Source: Microglena sp. YARC
Lineage: Eukaryota > Chlorophyta > Chlorophyceae > Chlamydomonadales > Chlamydomonadaceae
Assembly (NCBI GenBank): GCA_022414725.1
Contig: CM039465.1
Location: forward strand, 1,749,671 to 1,813,670
Direction: 5' to 3'
Length of the DNA stretch: 64,000 nucleotides
Shown here: positions 28,427 to 42,800 of the stretch, in pieces
Layout: every line of letters begins with the position of its first letter
Position numbering within the stretch: the first letter of the stretch is position 1
The notes under the pieces: generated by a model
Told to the model about the DNA's origin: nothing
Databases searched by the model: none
What the model saw: the letters and a program-made list of their open reading frames with translations, nothing else
Translations under genes and position numbers: made by a program

Positions 28427-30183
28427 TCAGTCAGAGACGTCAGCATACAGGATAGACGAGGTCAGCTTGGTCTGCGTGTGCAGCTTCTCACGGCCCCCAG
28501 CATTGGCAGCCCTCACTTTCTTGGCCATCAACACTGGTTCACAAACCTTCTTGTCCTGTGCCGAAGCTCTCGAACAGGATCGAGCTTTGTTTGAGGGTTG
28601 AGGATGGCCGTTTGAAGATTGAGGATTACCATTTAAGGATTGAAGATGGCTGTTTGAGGTTTGCGAGTTGAGGCTTCTGGCACGACCACTGTTTCCCGCC
28701 CTTCCCTCGTGCTCGCCTTCATCTTGACTGCCGCTCGGCTCTAGCGATGTTGCATGTCCCCCTTTCAACAACGATACATTTCCTCCTTGAAATCGATCGG
28801 CTCGCTGGATGCTGCCCTGAAGCAGCTCTGCCAAATCCAACACCGTCTGCATCTGCTCATCAAGCGCCGACTTCGTGCTCGCAACAGAACCAGTGGAACG
28901 GCGAGGATTCCGTGCATCGCCCATCAGGAGGGGGGCGCCCACACTAATTGCACCACTAGCCCCACCCAGGCTTCGCATCCCACTGGTCCCACTAGCCCCA
29001 CCCAGGCTTTGCATCCCACTGGCGCTGCCAGCTCCCCCACCAACCAACAAGCTACCAGCACCACTAGCTCCACGACAAGCTGAGCTACTAGCAGCACCAG
29101 CTCCACTAGCTCCACGACAAGCTGAGCTACTAGCAGCACCAGCTCCACTAGCTCCACGACAAGCTGAGCTACTAGCAGCATCAGCTCCACTACGAACCGA
29201 GCTTACGGCACTAGGAGCTGCCACAGTACCAGGAGCTCTTGCACCACCCGACTTGAGTCCACTGTCACTGCCGGAGACAACCTGTCGAGTCCAAGGGGAA
29301 GGGAGACGTTCATTGGCTGGGCCCTCTCTTGTAACGCTGCCAGCTGGACACTGGTCCCCAGCATGGCCCCCACGCCCCTGGGAGTGCACACGGTCTTTTG
29401 TCACGCTGCCAGCTGTACAACGGTCCTCGGCATGGCCTCCATGCTCGCTGGAGCGACCATGGCCGTCTGTCAAAGCAGCTAGGGCCAACTCGTTTACCCG
29501 AAGATCATCATCGCGGAGTTGTCTTGCCAGAGTTTGACCTGCAGGCCCAATCCTAGTACTCCTTTGCTTGGCACTATGGTGCTGTCCTGCTAAATCAACC
29601 GCACTGCTCCTTTGCTCCACACTGCGGTGTTGACCATTACAATCAACCGCACTGCTCCTTAGCTCCACATTGGGGTGTTGACCAATAAAATCAACCGCAC
29701 TATGTCTTTGCTCCACACTGCGGTGTTGACCACTACTATCAACCACACTGCTTCTTTGCTCCGCTCTGCTGTACTCGCTGCCTGCACGCGAGTCCAATGA
29801 GTAGATGCCAGAGAAGCCCCGGCAACTTTTAATCGCCTGAATCAGTGTCTGATCAGTCCCTGACCACAGCTCTGTGAAGCTGACTAGAAGCTGCTCGGCT
29901 GCAAGGCTCAGCTCCGAAACCGACCCTGCCCTGGCACTACCGTGGCTTCCCTCCATCGGAGCCAGTGTGTGCGTGCTGGTATATGCCTGGGCACTGATGG
30001 AGGGAGGGGAATTGATAAACGGAGGGAGGTGCTGGGAGTGCTGTAGGAACAGAGCCAGGTCAGAGGCGTGCACATCTAGGCCGGCACGGAAGGACTTGGC
30101 TTTCTTGCGGGCAGAAGCGTAACCCGCGTTGAGATGTGCGCCTACAGACTCCAAACATGCAGCCAGCTCCCTCAAAGCTTCAG
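28427..30183 (-). CDS. Coiled-coil gene terminal exon (Ser/Gly-rich tail)
   Basis: 1757 nt, phase 1 in. Begins [20 protein letters not shown] after acceptor CATGCAG and ends [14 protein letters not shown]. Internal repeats: three 14-residue [12 protein letters not shown] units (29060-29190); about five 18-19-residue [14 protein letters not shown] units (29566-29770); [13 protein letters not shown] near the end. It starts with a short helical part and then appears disordered. Confidence 0.88.
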
Positions 30184-33100
30184 CTGCATGGAGGTGCAGG
30201 GTGTATTTATGGTTTAGGTTGCATGGGGGTGCACAGTGCAGGGTATATTTAGGCTTTCTTGCGGGCAGAAGCATACCCTGCATTGAGATGTGGGACTACA
30301 GACTCCAAATAAAAATAAACACGAAGCCAGCTCCCTCAAAGCTTCAGCTGCATGGGGGTGCATGGTGCAGGGTGTATTCAGGGTTTCCTGCGGGCAGAAT
30401 CATATCCTGCGTTGAGATGTGTGCCTACAGACTCCAAATTTGCAGCCAGCTCCCTCCAAGCTTCAGCTGCATGGGGTGCAGGGTGCACTTAGGGTTTGTG
30501 TTGCATGGGGGTGCATGGTGCATGGTGTATTTAGACTTCATCTGCATGGGGGTGTACGGTGCAGGGTCTATTTAGAGTTTATATTGCATGGGGGTTTGGT
30601 TATGTTGAGGCTGCATGGGGATTGGATTGGGTTACATGTGGGTTGGGGTTGGGTCGCGTTGCATGACGGTGGGCTGGAATGCATGGGGCGTGCCTGAGTT
30701 GAGTTTAGGCTGCATGGGGGTTGGGCAGGGGTGTTGGGTTGCGTTGCGTTGCATGACGGTGGGGTTGGATTTAGGCTACCTGAGGGGTGGGCTGGATCGC
30801 ATAAGGGGTGCCTGGGTTAGATTTAGGGTGCATGGGGGTTGGGTTGGGTTGGGTGTGGTTGGATTGCATGGAGGGTGGGTTGAATTTAGGCTGCATGGGG
30901 GTTGGGTTGGATTGCATGTGGGGTGGGTTGGATATAGGCTGCATGGAAGTTTGCTGGGATGGTGCTCAATGGTCGCCTCTAATCAACACAAAAAACATCG
31001 AATTCAAATCTAGCCTCATCCAATGATTGGAGCAGCAAATATTGTTATGCTACAGAGATTGGAGCAGCAAATATTGTTATGCTACAGAGATTGGAGCAGC
31101 AAATATTGTTATGCTACAGAGATTGAAAAACAAGTAACCACTTGCACACATAGCGACTTGGCGTACATTGTACTACGTGAGTCGTACGTTATTGCTGAGC
31201 TGGCATTTTTTGGTTAATTTGTAAAAGACAAATCCGTTTGGAGGCGGTCTCGAGCCTGCAACCTATCGTTGTCTTCCTGATGTAAGGCTAGTTATTCTTT
31301 CGGACAAGTACTCATAGATTGCAAAATTACAGCCCAGTTCGTTGTTCTGCCAAGAGATGAACTGCAGTACTGATGTACGTTGTGTTACCAAAATGCGAGA
31401 TTGAAACAAGTAGCTATGTGTTTAGGTATGTTAGTTGCACGTAGATATGTGTTTAGGTATGTTGGTAGCATGTAGCATGTAGCTATATGTTTAGGTATGT
31501 TGGTAGCATGTAGCATGTAGCTACAGCATGTAGCCGTAGCATGACGTGATACAAAGCACGCGTAACAGCTGCGTCACCGCCAGGGATATTTGTTTCCGTA
31601 ATATATTCCAAACGGAGTACGAGACCCCGTTTTTGCCCAAATTGCCGGAATAAGAAACCCCTCAACAAAGTTTTTTTCCCCACTGAAATTGACTAAAAAT
31701 GACCCTAATCGACCAAAATCGGAATAAGGATCCTGTTTTGGGAGGAAAACAAAGGAGAAAATAGGGACAGGAAAAAGATTTCCTCTTTTTGATTTGAAAA
31801 CAATATCCCTGATCGCCGCCCTGGATGACTACCACTTGTAATCACTATCGAGTCTCATTATTACACATATTACCATGCATGGCTTCCTGCTGGCTTCCAT
31901 GGCTGGGGGGGTCCACGTCCACGCATGGGGGCAGTACTGGCATGGTACTGCAGGCACTACGAACGCGTCCCTCCAACCGAAGCAACTCCTGCTTTAGGTG
32001 CTGCAGCTTCTGGATGGCGGCGATGGCTGTTCCATGGCCCGAGGATGCCCCTGAACCACCTGACATCTCCGGTGCAGAGGATTTGGAGGCCCAGGTCGTG
32101 GCCTGGACTAGCCAGGTAACCGCATCCTCAACGCTGCGAGCAATAGACAGGCCTTGCACTCTGTCTTGTAATGCTTGTTGCACCTCGGCTGTGGTGGTGA
32201 TCGCATTTGTCTGGGAATCATACAGAGAGCTGCATTCTTCTTCCAGCTTACGCTTGATATCCGTGAACTGTGTTTTGGCATCTTCAAACGACATATTGAG
32301 ATCCTGAAGCTCTTGCCGTGCCTGTGTGTGTGTGTGTGTGCACAAGAAATTAGAGGATGGAATTCACTGATCCATTTAAACATTAAAGAACTGTGTTTTG
32401 GCCTCTTGAAACGACATATTGAGATCCTAAAGCTCTTGCCGTGCCTGTGTGTGCGGAATAAATTAGAGGATGGAATTCACTGATGCGCTTGGCATCCGTG
32501 AACTGTGTGTAGGCCTCTTCAAACGACATATTGAGATCCTGGAGCTCTTGCCGTGCCTGTGTGTGTGTGCACAAGAAATTAGAGGATGGAATTCACTGAT
32601 CCAATTAAGCTTTAAAGAACTGTGTGTTGGCCTCTTCAAACGACATATTGAGATCCTGGAGCTCTTGCCGTGCCTGTGTGTGTGTGTGCACAAGAAATTA
32701 GAGGATGGAATTCACTGATCCAATTAAACGTTAAAGAACTGCGTGTTTTGGCCTCTTGAAACGACATATTGAGATCCTATAGCTCTTGCCGTGCCTGTGT
32801 GTGCGGAATAAATTAGAGGATGGAATTCACTGATACGCTTGACATCCATGAACTGTGTGTAGGCCTCTTCAAACGACATATTGAGATCCTGGAGCTCCTG
32901 CCGTGCCTGTGTGTGCACACGCAGTTAGAGGCTGGAATCAGGTGGAAGATCACATCACATTACTGATCCATGTAAACATCCATGAACTGTGTGTTGGCCT
33001 CTTCAAACGGCATATTGAGATCCTGGAGCTCTTGCCGTGCCTGTGTGTGTGTGTGCGCACAAGAAATTAGAGGATGGAATTCACTGATCCAATTAAACGT

Positions 33101-36100
33101 TAAAGAACTGTGTGTTGGCCTCTTCAAACGACATATTGAGATCCTGGAGCTCTTGCCGTGCCTGTGTGTGTGTGCACAAGAAATTAGAGGATGGAATTCA
33201 CTGATCCAATTAAACGTTAAAGAACTGCGTGTTTTGGCCTCTTCAAATGGCACATGGAGCTTCTGGAGCTCCTGCCGTACCTGTGTGTGCGGAATAAATA
33301 AAAGGATGGAATTCACTGGTTCGTTTAAACATCCATGAACTGTGTATTGACCTCTTCAAAGGACACATGAAGATCCTTGAGGTCTTGCTGTGCCTGTGCT
33401 CAAGAAATTGTGTGTGTGTGTGTGTGCTGTGTGTGCTCAAGAAATGTGTGTGTGTGTGCTCAAGAAATTAGAGTGTGCGCAAGTAGTGTGTGTGTGTGCT
33501 CAAGAAATTAGAGGATGTCATTCACTGATCCATGGACTGCCCAAGAACTGTGTGTTTGGCACCTTACACGATTCATGGAGCTCCAGGAGCTCTTGCCGTG
33601 TCTGTGTGTGCACAATGAGTCAGAGGCTGGAATCAGGTGGAAGATCACATCACACCACTGATTCATGCAAACATCCACAAACTGCCTTTTGGTCCCTCTA
33701 AACAACATATGGAGCTCCTGCAGGTCCTGTTTTGTGTGTGTGCACAAGAAATTAGAGGATGTAATTCACTGATCCATGGACTGCCCAAGAACTGCGTGTT
33801 TGGCACCTTAAACGATTCATGGAGCTCCAAGAGCTCTTGCCGTGCCTGTGTGTGCACAAGAAATTAGAGGTTGGAATCAGGTGGAAGATCACACCACATC
33901 ACTGACGCATTTAAACATCTATGAAGCGCCTTTTGGTCCCTCCAAACGACACATGGAGCTCCTGGAGGTCCTGTTTTGTCTGTGTGTGCAAATAAATAAG
34001 AGGCTGGAATCACGTGGAAGATCACATCACATCACTGATTCATTTAAACATCCACAAAATGCCTTTTGGTCCCTCCAAATGACACATGGCGATCCTGGAG
34101 CTCTTACCGTACCTGTGTGTGCAAAATAAATAAGAGGCTGGAATCAGGTGGAAGATCACACCACATCACATCACTGATTCATTTAAATATCCACAAAATG
34201 CCTTTTGGTCCCTCCAAACGACACATGGCGATCCTGGAGCTCTTACCGTACCTGTGTGTGCACAATAAATTAGAGGCTGGAAGCAGGTGAAAGATCACAC
34301 CAAACGACTGATCAATTTACACGTCCATGAACTGTGTTTTGGCATCTTCCGTCGAAATCGCAGCAGGAAATATCAAGATCCAGGAGATTAAAAAAATTAG
34401 AGGTTGGAATGAGGTGGAAGATCACATCTGTGATTTGGCCTCTTTAAACAACATCATGGCAGCAGGGTACTTCCAAGCGCGCGCTTTTGCGTCCCACTGC
34501 ACATTTCACGCAGATTTTTGCAACCTCCTCTAGGCGCAGCAAGCAATTTTCGCGCTTTTTGCACTACAAAGCACAGATTTGTTTTTCCAAGTGAGCTAAA
34601 GCGCTGGCCAATTTGGTCAATGGAAGTACCCTGCATGGCAGGAGATCCTGGAACTCCTGCGGTAATTCCTTGATTTCACATGATTTCACTGATTCATTTA
34701 GACATACATGAACTGTGTTTTGGCCTCTTCAAACGAAATTATGGCAGGACATCCTGCTTTGCCTGTGTGTGCACAAGAAATTAGAGGTTGCAATGAGGCG
34801 GAAGACTACATCTGTGGTTTGGCCTCTTCAAACGACATCATGGCAGGAGATCCTGCCGTGCCTGTGTGTGCACAAGAAATTAAAGGTTGGAATAAGGCGG
34901 AAAATTACATCTGTGGTTTGGCCTCTTCAAACGACATCATGGCAGGAGATCCTGCCGTGCCTGTGTGTGCACAAGAAATTAAAGGTTGGAATAAGGCGGA
35001 AAATTACATTTGTGGTTTGGCCTCTTCAAACGACATCATGGCAGGAGATCCTGCCGTGCCTGTGTGTGCACAAGAAATTAAAGGTTGGAATAAGGCGGAA
35101 AATTACATCTGTGCTTTGGCCTCTTCAAACGACATCATGGCAGGAGATCCTGCCGTGCCTGTGTGTGCACAAGAAATTAAAGGTTGGAATAAGGCGGAAA
35201 ATTACATCTGTGGTTTGGCCTCTTCAAACGACATCATGGCAGGAGATCCTGTAATTCCTGCCGTAATTCCTTGATTTCACGTGATTTCACTGATTCATTT
35301 AAACATACATGAACTGTGTTTTGGCCTCTTCAAACGACATCATGGCAGGAGATCCTGGATCTCCTGCCATGATTTCTTGATTAGCGGAGCCCCCACTTCA
35401 CCCCGATGTCCGTTTGACCGACGACTGTGAGACTGACACGAAGCCTGACACGAAGCCAACTGTCTTGTAACTAACTGGCTTTGGCCAGCTCTATTCTGTT
35501 GCCACCTACGGTGACTATAGCTAGCTCCGGCTTACGCTATGGTGTCCTTAACTTCACGTCCTGTGAGTGAATGTATTACACGGATGTAACAATTCCAATT
35601 TCAATTTCTGTTGCCACCTGTCGCTTCGATAAAACTCTCCGCCAATTGTTCGCATCGCGCTGCCTAGGACTTTCACGTGATTTTAGTGATTCACTTGAAC
35701 ATACATTTGAGTAGCTTGCATAGACTAAAGGAGCTCCCCAGCAGCAGCAACACCCCATCCACCCTCACCTGCTCCAATGCGTATATCGTAGTATTAATAA
35801 CACTTCTAAACTCACTTGCGCCAGTTCAGTATGATTAGCCGAGGCAACAGCCATGTGGGTAGCTTGCAGAGACTGAAGGAACCCCCAGCAGCAGCAACAC
35901 CCCATCCACCCTCACCTGCTCCGATATGTATCTCAGCATTTAATAGCACCACAAAACTCACCCGCACCAGTTTCGTATGATTAACGGAGCAACCCATCCA
36001 CCCTCACCTGCTCCAATATATACCGTTGCATTAAATAGCACTACTAAACTCACATGCAACAGTTCGGTATGATTAGCCGAGGCAACGGCCATGTGAGTAG

Positions 36101-36445
36101 CTTGCAGAGACTGAAGGAGCTCCTTGGCAGCAGCAACTTTTCGCTCAGATGACTGGACGCTGATGTCAAGCTCACTCAACATCTGCTCTGAGCTTGCGAC
36201 CTGGAGCAGGTGTACAAATTCAAATGCCAAGTCTAGTAAAAAAAACACAATGATAAAGCCTGGTGAGGCATGGTATTAAGGGAGCCCCGTCTTACGGCGG
36301 TAGGGAAAGGGCAGCTACTACTTTACCTGGACAAAGCTAACATGGCGGTTGACAGCGACCGCGAACACTTAAGCGCACCTGTGGGGATTCGAACTTTCTC
36401 GCAGCAGCATGGAGCTCCTAGTAGCCTTTCAGGTGCCTATAGGCT

Positions 36446-36476
<31 letters not shown>

Positions 36477-36620
36477 AAAAACATCGAATCGAAAAACGAA
36501 GTTTTTTATTTTGCGTTGGCATTTGACAGCGACCGAGAAACACTTAAGCGCACCTGTGGGGATTCGAACTTTCTTGCAGCAGCATGGAGCTCCTAGTAGC
36601 CTTTCAGGTGCCTATAGGCT

Positions 36621-36651
<31 letters not shown>

Positions 36652-36809
36652 CATCGAATCGAAAAACGAAGTTTTTTTTTATTTTGCGTTGGCATTTGAC
36701 AGCGACCGAGAACACTTAAGCGCACCCGTGGGGATCCGAATTTACATTATAACTCGTCTTTACGCAGCAGCATGGTGCTCCTAGTAGCCTTAGAGGTGCC
36801 AATAGGCTT

Positions 36810-36840
<31 letters not shown>

Positions 36841-39800
36841 CATCGAATCGAAAACGAAGATTTTTTAATTTTCGTTTGAAGGGATTCCTCCCCCGAAAAT
36901 GTGGCGAGACAACAAAAATGTCGGTTGAGACAACAACAAAAATGTTCTCCAAATCGCATTTTTACTGCACATTCGGATTCCTTGTGAAATTCTATGACAT
37001 GTAGCACTAAGGAAATGATGCTTGGCACACATATAAGCATAGTAAATTGCGATGCAAAATACGAAAAGACCTGGGGAAAAAATAGATTCTAGAAGCGTTG
37101 TTTTACGGTGTTGGGCGCAAAACTAAGCCTCTAGGAGAAAATTGGGGTATTCACAGTGTACTTCACATAGCAATTATACATGGTATGTACTCAGGTCACA
37201 TTTTCATGAGCACATCTGAGCATCGCAATTGAAGAAACAAAAGCCAGCTATTGGTTGCTTGGGCCAAAAAGCTTCAAGTGACTGGTAATAATTAGATCCA
37301 AGGGTGCCGTAAGCTACTATTGCAGATGTGAAGCATCCAAACATGTGCGCAAGCATGTGTTTGGGAATATAATTGTTCTTAAACACATCCATTTGGAAAC
37401 ATCAGAGCTACACAATCCGCAAAAACTATAAATGGCACTAAGGCATTTTCCTCCACTTGGCTCACTCACCAAAAAGTCAAAATCGTGAATAGAGAGCAGA
37501 ACAAACTTTTGCAAATTGGTTTGCAAATTGTTTTGCAAATTGTTTTGCATATTGCTTTGCATACTGCTTTGCAAATTTTTGCAAATTGTTTTGCAAATTG
37601 TTTTGCAAATTGTTTTGCCCCAAAACTCAATTGAAGTATAAATTCGGACTCTTTAAGAAATTCTATGATACTATGCACTCATTTGATGCTGTTTGGCCAA
37701 CACATAAGCATAGCAAATTGTGATAAAAAGTACGTAATTCTAACGCCCGGTGAGGCATGGTATTAAGGGAGCCCCGTTTTACAGCGGCAGGGAAAGGGCT
37801 GCTACATTACCTGGACAAAGCTTACATGGCATTTGACAGCGACCGCGAACACTTAAGCGCACCCGTGGGGATTCGAACTTTCTCGCAGCAGCATGGAGCT
37901 CCTAGTAGCCTTTCAAGTGCCAATAGGCTCCCCCCCCCCCCCCCGCCCCCCCCCCCCCCCCCCCCCCCCCAAAAAAAAAGGGGGGCAATTTCCTTCCAAG
38001 AATACCCTGGGCCATTCTTTTACCATCCATTCCCATTCTAAACATTCCCAACCAGCTATTTCTTGGGCGCACCTTTGAATTTTTGAACTTGAATTCCAAG
38101 GAATTTTGAAATCCTGTGATTTTTACTCTTTCTGGATTCTGGGCGATTGGTGCCAAAACCAATACTGCGATGAGTTGTTGTTGTTGTTGGGGGGGGGGGG
38201 GGCAATTTTCATTACAAAATACCCTGGGCCATTCATACACCATCCATTCCCATGTGCTCACTACTATGAATCATATCACCGTATGCAGGATAGTATCTAG
38301 ACCCAAGACAAGTCCACACAAGGTCCTGGGCTGGGTTGACGAACCCAGACATTTCCTGGACCCCATGCCATCCATTCTCTACCACGCCGTCCACTCCCCT
38401 GCTGGTCATTCCTACACAATCCATTCCCATTCTAGACATTCTCAACCAGCTACTCCTTCTGCGCACCTGAGCTTCCAGGGAACGAAGGTTTGCCTCCTGT
38501 TTTGAAATTTCTGCCTCAAGCGTGGCCATCATCATTGATGGGGTTTGGGTCTCTACCGCCTACGAGGAGAGACGATGGTGGTGGTGATGATAGCAGTAAT
38601 GATGGTTACAACAGAGAAAATCTCCGAAACAGGCTGGACACACCCCCACCCCCTTTATGGGGAGGTCGAGATCTACCCCCCCCACCCCCCACCACACACA
38701 CACATTTGTTCAACTTGTTTCGATGGTTTGCGCAAGCCCTACCCTGAGACTCCCCCACCCCGCCCCCCTTCGGGCAACCTACCCCAATCGCTACCATGAG
38801 CCCAACCTTGAAAAACATCAAATCCCTGGTCGTTAGCAGAAGCCCCCCTATCTGAAATGAAAAAAAGCTCTGCCACACCTGGGTCTGTACCGGGACTTGC
38901 AGCTCCAAAAGTCGGCCAAACCTTCTGCTCCCCTACCCGGCCCCGCCCCCTTCGGGCAACCTTACCCAATCGCTACCAGGAGCCCAACCTTGAAAGACAC
39001 AAAATCCGTGGTAGCTACCAGAAGCCCCCCTTTCTGAAACGGAAAAAAGCTCTGCCACACCTGTGTCTGTACCGGGACTTGCAGCTCCAAAAGTTGTGCC
39101 TGCAGATCCTTGATTAGTGCCTCCAGTTTCCCGATTTCGCGTTCATGTTGCACGCTTGAGCTCCGCTCCCTCACCTCCGCTGCTTGGGATGCTTCCAGCC
39201 GTGCCGATAACTCCTCTACCATCATGTCAGCTACCTTGCACTGCTCCTTTGTAGCTGAGAACTGCCTGTCAGCTACATCAGCTCGTTGCTCGGCCTCCTT
39301 GATGGCCAAGGCATTACTCCTTAACTTGGCCACGAGATCGTGCATGCGTTCTTCTGCACGCTCTACTTCCACCTGTGGGACCAAGGGAGGCGATGAAGAT
39401 GGTGGTGGTGGTGATGCTGATGATGGTGTTGGTGATGGTGTTGGTAGTGGTGATGATGATGGTGCTGTTGGTGATGGTGTTGGTGATAATGGTGGTGGTG
39501 GTGGTGACGCTGGTGGTGGCACTGCTCTTTAACTTGTCCACAAGATCCTGCATGCGTTCTTCTGCCCGCTCAACTTCTCCCTTTGGGACCACAGGAGTTG
39601 ATGATGATAGTGTTGTTGACGATGGCGGTGATGTTGTTAATGATGATGGTGGTGATGGTGGTGTTGGTGCTGTTGGTGGTCATGCTCCTTAACTTGGCCA
39701 CAAGATCGTGCATGCGTTCTTCTGCACACTCTACTTCCGCCTGTGGGACCAAGGGAGGTGATGGTGTTGTTGTTGGTGATGCTGATGTTGGTGTTGGTGA

Positions 39801-42800
39801 TGGTGTTGGTAGTGGTGATGATGCTGGTGCTGTTGGTGATGATGCTGGTGCTGTTGGTGATGATGCTGGTGCTGTTGGTGATGGTGGTGTTGGTGCTGTT
39901 AGTGGTGGTGATGCTGGTGGTGGTGATGCTCCTTAACTTGGCCATAAGATCTTGCATGCGTTCTGTTGCCCGCTTTACTTCCACCTGTGGGACAAAGGAA
40001 GGTGCTGATGCTGATGCTGATGTTGTTGTTGGTTGTGGTAGTGCTTATGATGTTGGTGCTGATGTTGGTGCTGATGATGTTGTTGGTGATGGTGATGTTG
40101 GTGATGATGGTAGTGGTGCTGATGATGGTGGTGGTGCTGATGATGGTGCTGGTGATGGTAGTGCTGATGATGGTGGTGGTGTTGGTGATGGTGGTGATGG
40201 TAAGTTTGGTGAAGATAATGATGGTGATTATGATGATGGGGCTGTCGATGATGATGGGAGGTTTATCACATGCAGGTTGAGGTTTATCACATGAAGGTTG
40301 AGGAAGCAAAAACGTTACTGAAATCAGCTGTGCTAGGAGAATTGAAGGGTTGAAGCCGGGCAGCACATGCGGGCCATACATGCGGACAGTACATGCGGGC
40401 AGTAAATGCGGGCAGCACATGAGGGCGGCACAAGAGGGCAGTACATACTGGCAGCTCATGAGGGTAGTACATGTGGGCAGCACATGTGGGTAGTACATGT
40501 GGGCAGCACATGAGGGCAGTACATGCGGCAGCGCATGAGGGGACCTCCCGACACATTGTGCTCAGGAGATAATCTCTGCATACACCACCACCACCATATT
40601 CACACACACTACCACCACTACCACCACCACACACACCACCACTACCACCACCACACACACCACTACTACCACTACCACCACCACCACACACACCACCACC
40701 ATTACCACACACACCACCAATTCAACCACCACCACACATTAGGGAACCTACCGACACACTCTGCTCAGCAAATGATCTCTGTTGTATTTGCTTTTGAAGC
40801 GCAGACAGCTCGGTCTCCAACTGGGCATTCCTGCATTTGGACAAGAGAAGAGTAATATGAGAAAAGGTCACTTCAGATGTGGTAAGTGTTTAATGTGTTA
40901 AGTGCTTATGGTACTGTCGACATGCCCTTGAACACCCCAGCAGCAAAGTGTAAATGTGTGGAGATGCGGTTGGGTATGTTGCCTGCGCACCTTGCCATCA
41001 ACCTTCTGACCTTTCTTCATACCGACTCCTGCTGCTGCATCACCCCAGCGGACTCAGCGTCATGCTCTCACAGACCACATTCAAATCATATGTTCAAACA
41101 CAAACGCCAAGTCCAGTTTACGCCAAGTATTAATGTGTGAAGATGCGATTGGGTATGTTGTCTGTGCACCTGGTCATCAACCTTCCGACCTTTCTCCCTT
41201 ATGACCCCAGCTGCTACACCACCACAGCAGACTCAGCGTCATGCTCTCACAAGCCCCGTTCAAATCATACATACATATACATACAAGTGAACGCCCAAGT
41301 AATAATGTGTGTAGACGCAATTGCGCGTGTTGTTTGCGCAGCTGGCCATCAACCTTCCGACCTCTCTCCCTAACAACCCTAGCTGCTGCACCCCAGCGGA
41401 CTCAGCGCAAAGGCCAAGTATGAAAATGTGAAGATTAAATTGGGTTTGTTGTCTGCGCACCTGGCCATCAGCCATCCGACCTCTCTTCCTAACGACGCTA
41501 CCTGCTGCACCACCCCAGCAGACACAGAGTCATGCTCCTCACAGAGCACATTCAAATCATTTGTATAAATACAAACGCCAAGTCCAGTTTACGCCAAGTA
41601 TTAATGTGTGAAGATGCGATTGGGTATGTTGTTTGCGCACCTGGCCATCAACCTTCCGACCTCTCTCCCTAACAACACTAGCTGCTGCACCACCCCAGCA
41701 GACTCAGAGTCATGCTCCTCACAGACCGCATTCAGCTGGTCTGCCTGTGCCTTGGCAACCTCTGCAGCTCCTCTCAGCTCCTTCAACTGATCCTCAGCAC
41801 TCGAGAGTCTCTCCCTCTCTGCCCGGACCTCATCAAGTGCTTTTACAGTCTTCACAGCTTCGACCTGCTGGGGGGGGGGGGGGGGGGGGGGGGGGGGTCC
41901 TAAGTTACAGACGGAGAATCTAGGGTTACGGGGTGGCCTGTTAGGGGTTAATACGGGTGTGGGGTGTGGGGTGTGTGGGGGAGAGGGGGTCCTAAGCCAA
42001 CAACCAATAAACAAGGTAGAAATAGATAACCACCACCACACCACACCACCACCACACACTACTAAAGAGAAACGAACAGCACCTGCTCATTCTCTTTAGC
42101 CACAGCCAGCTTCTGCTCCAGCTCGGCCACCTGCTGCTCTAGCAGCCACTCCCTCTCTCTCTGAACGCCAACTACAACTAAACAAGGTATAAATACATAA
42201 TCACCACCACCACCACCACACACACAACTCAAAGAGAAATCAACAGCACCTGCTCATTCTCTTTAGCCACAGCCAGCTTCTGCTCCAGCTCGGCCACCTG
42301 CTGCTCCAGCAGTGACTCCCGCTCTCTATGCGCAGCACCACGGGAATGCAGCTCAGCCTCCACGGCCACCGCTCGCTGCTGCCCCGCGTCCAACTCAGCC
42401 AGTGCTTGAGTAAGGCCTGCCTCCCTCTCCTCCAGCTGCCTGCCCGCTCGAGCAAGGCCTGCCTCCTTCTCCTCTAGCTCCCTGCGCAGCTCCCCAAGCT
42501 TTCCTTCTAGCTCTGAATAGCGTTCCTGGAGCCTGGCCAGCTCCTCCCTGGTAGCTTCCAGTGCTGACCCACTCTGTGCACTTGATTCACTTGCACAAGC
42601 TACCAGACTGGCCTTCTCAACCTCGTGCACCCGCACTATCTCAGCCCTGCTTGCTTGGGACTCCACTACCGCAGCTTGCAGCTCAACTGACAGGAGACCA
42701 GCTCGCTCTCTTAGCCCCACCTGATGATTTAGAAAGGGTAAGTTCTGAGGGTGCTTTTGCGAGATTTTGCAAATTCCAGGCAATTGATGACGACAGCGAC

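Noticed and set aside
36409..36784. Conserved small proteins with poly-Pro
   Set aside because: Poly-C tracts within tandem SINE-derived units; the frames differ only because of the repeat.
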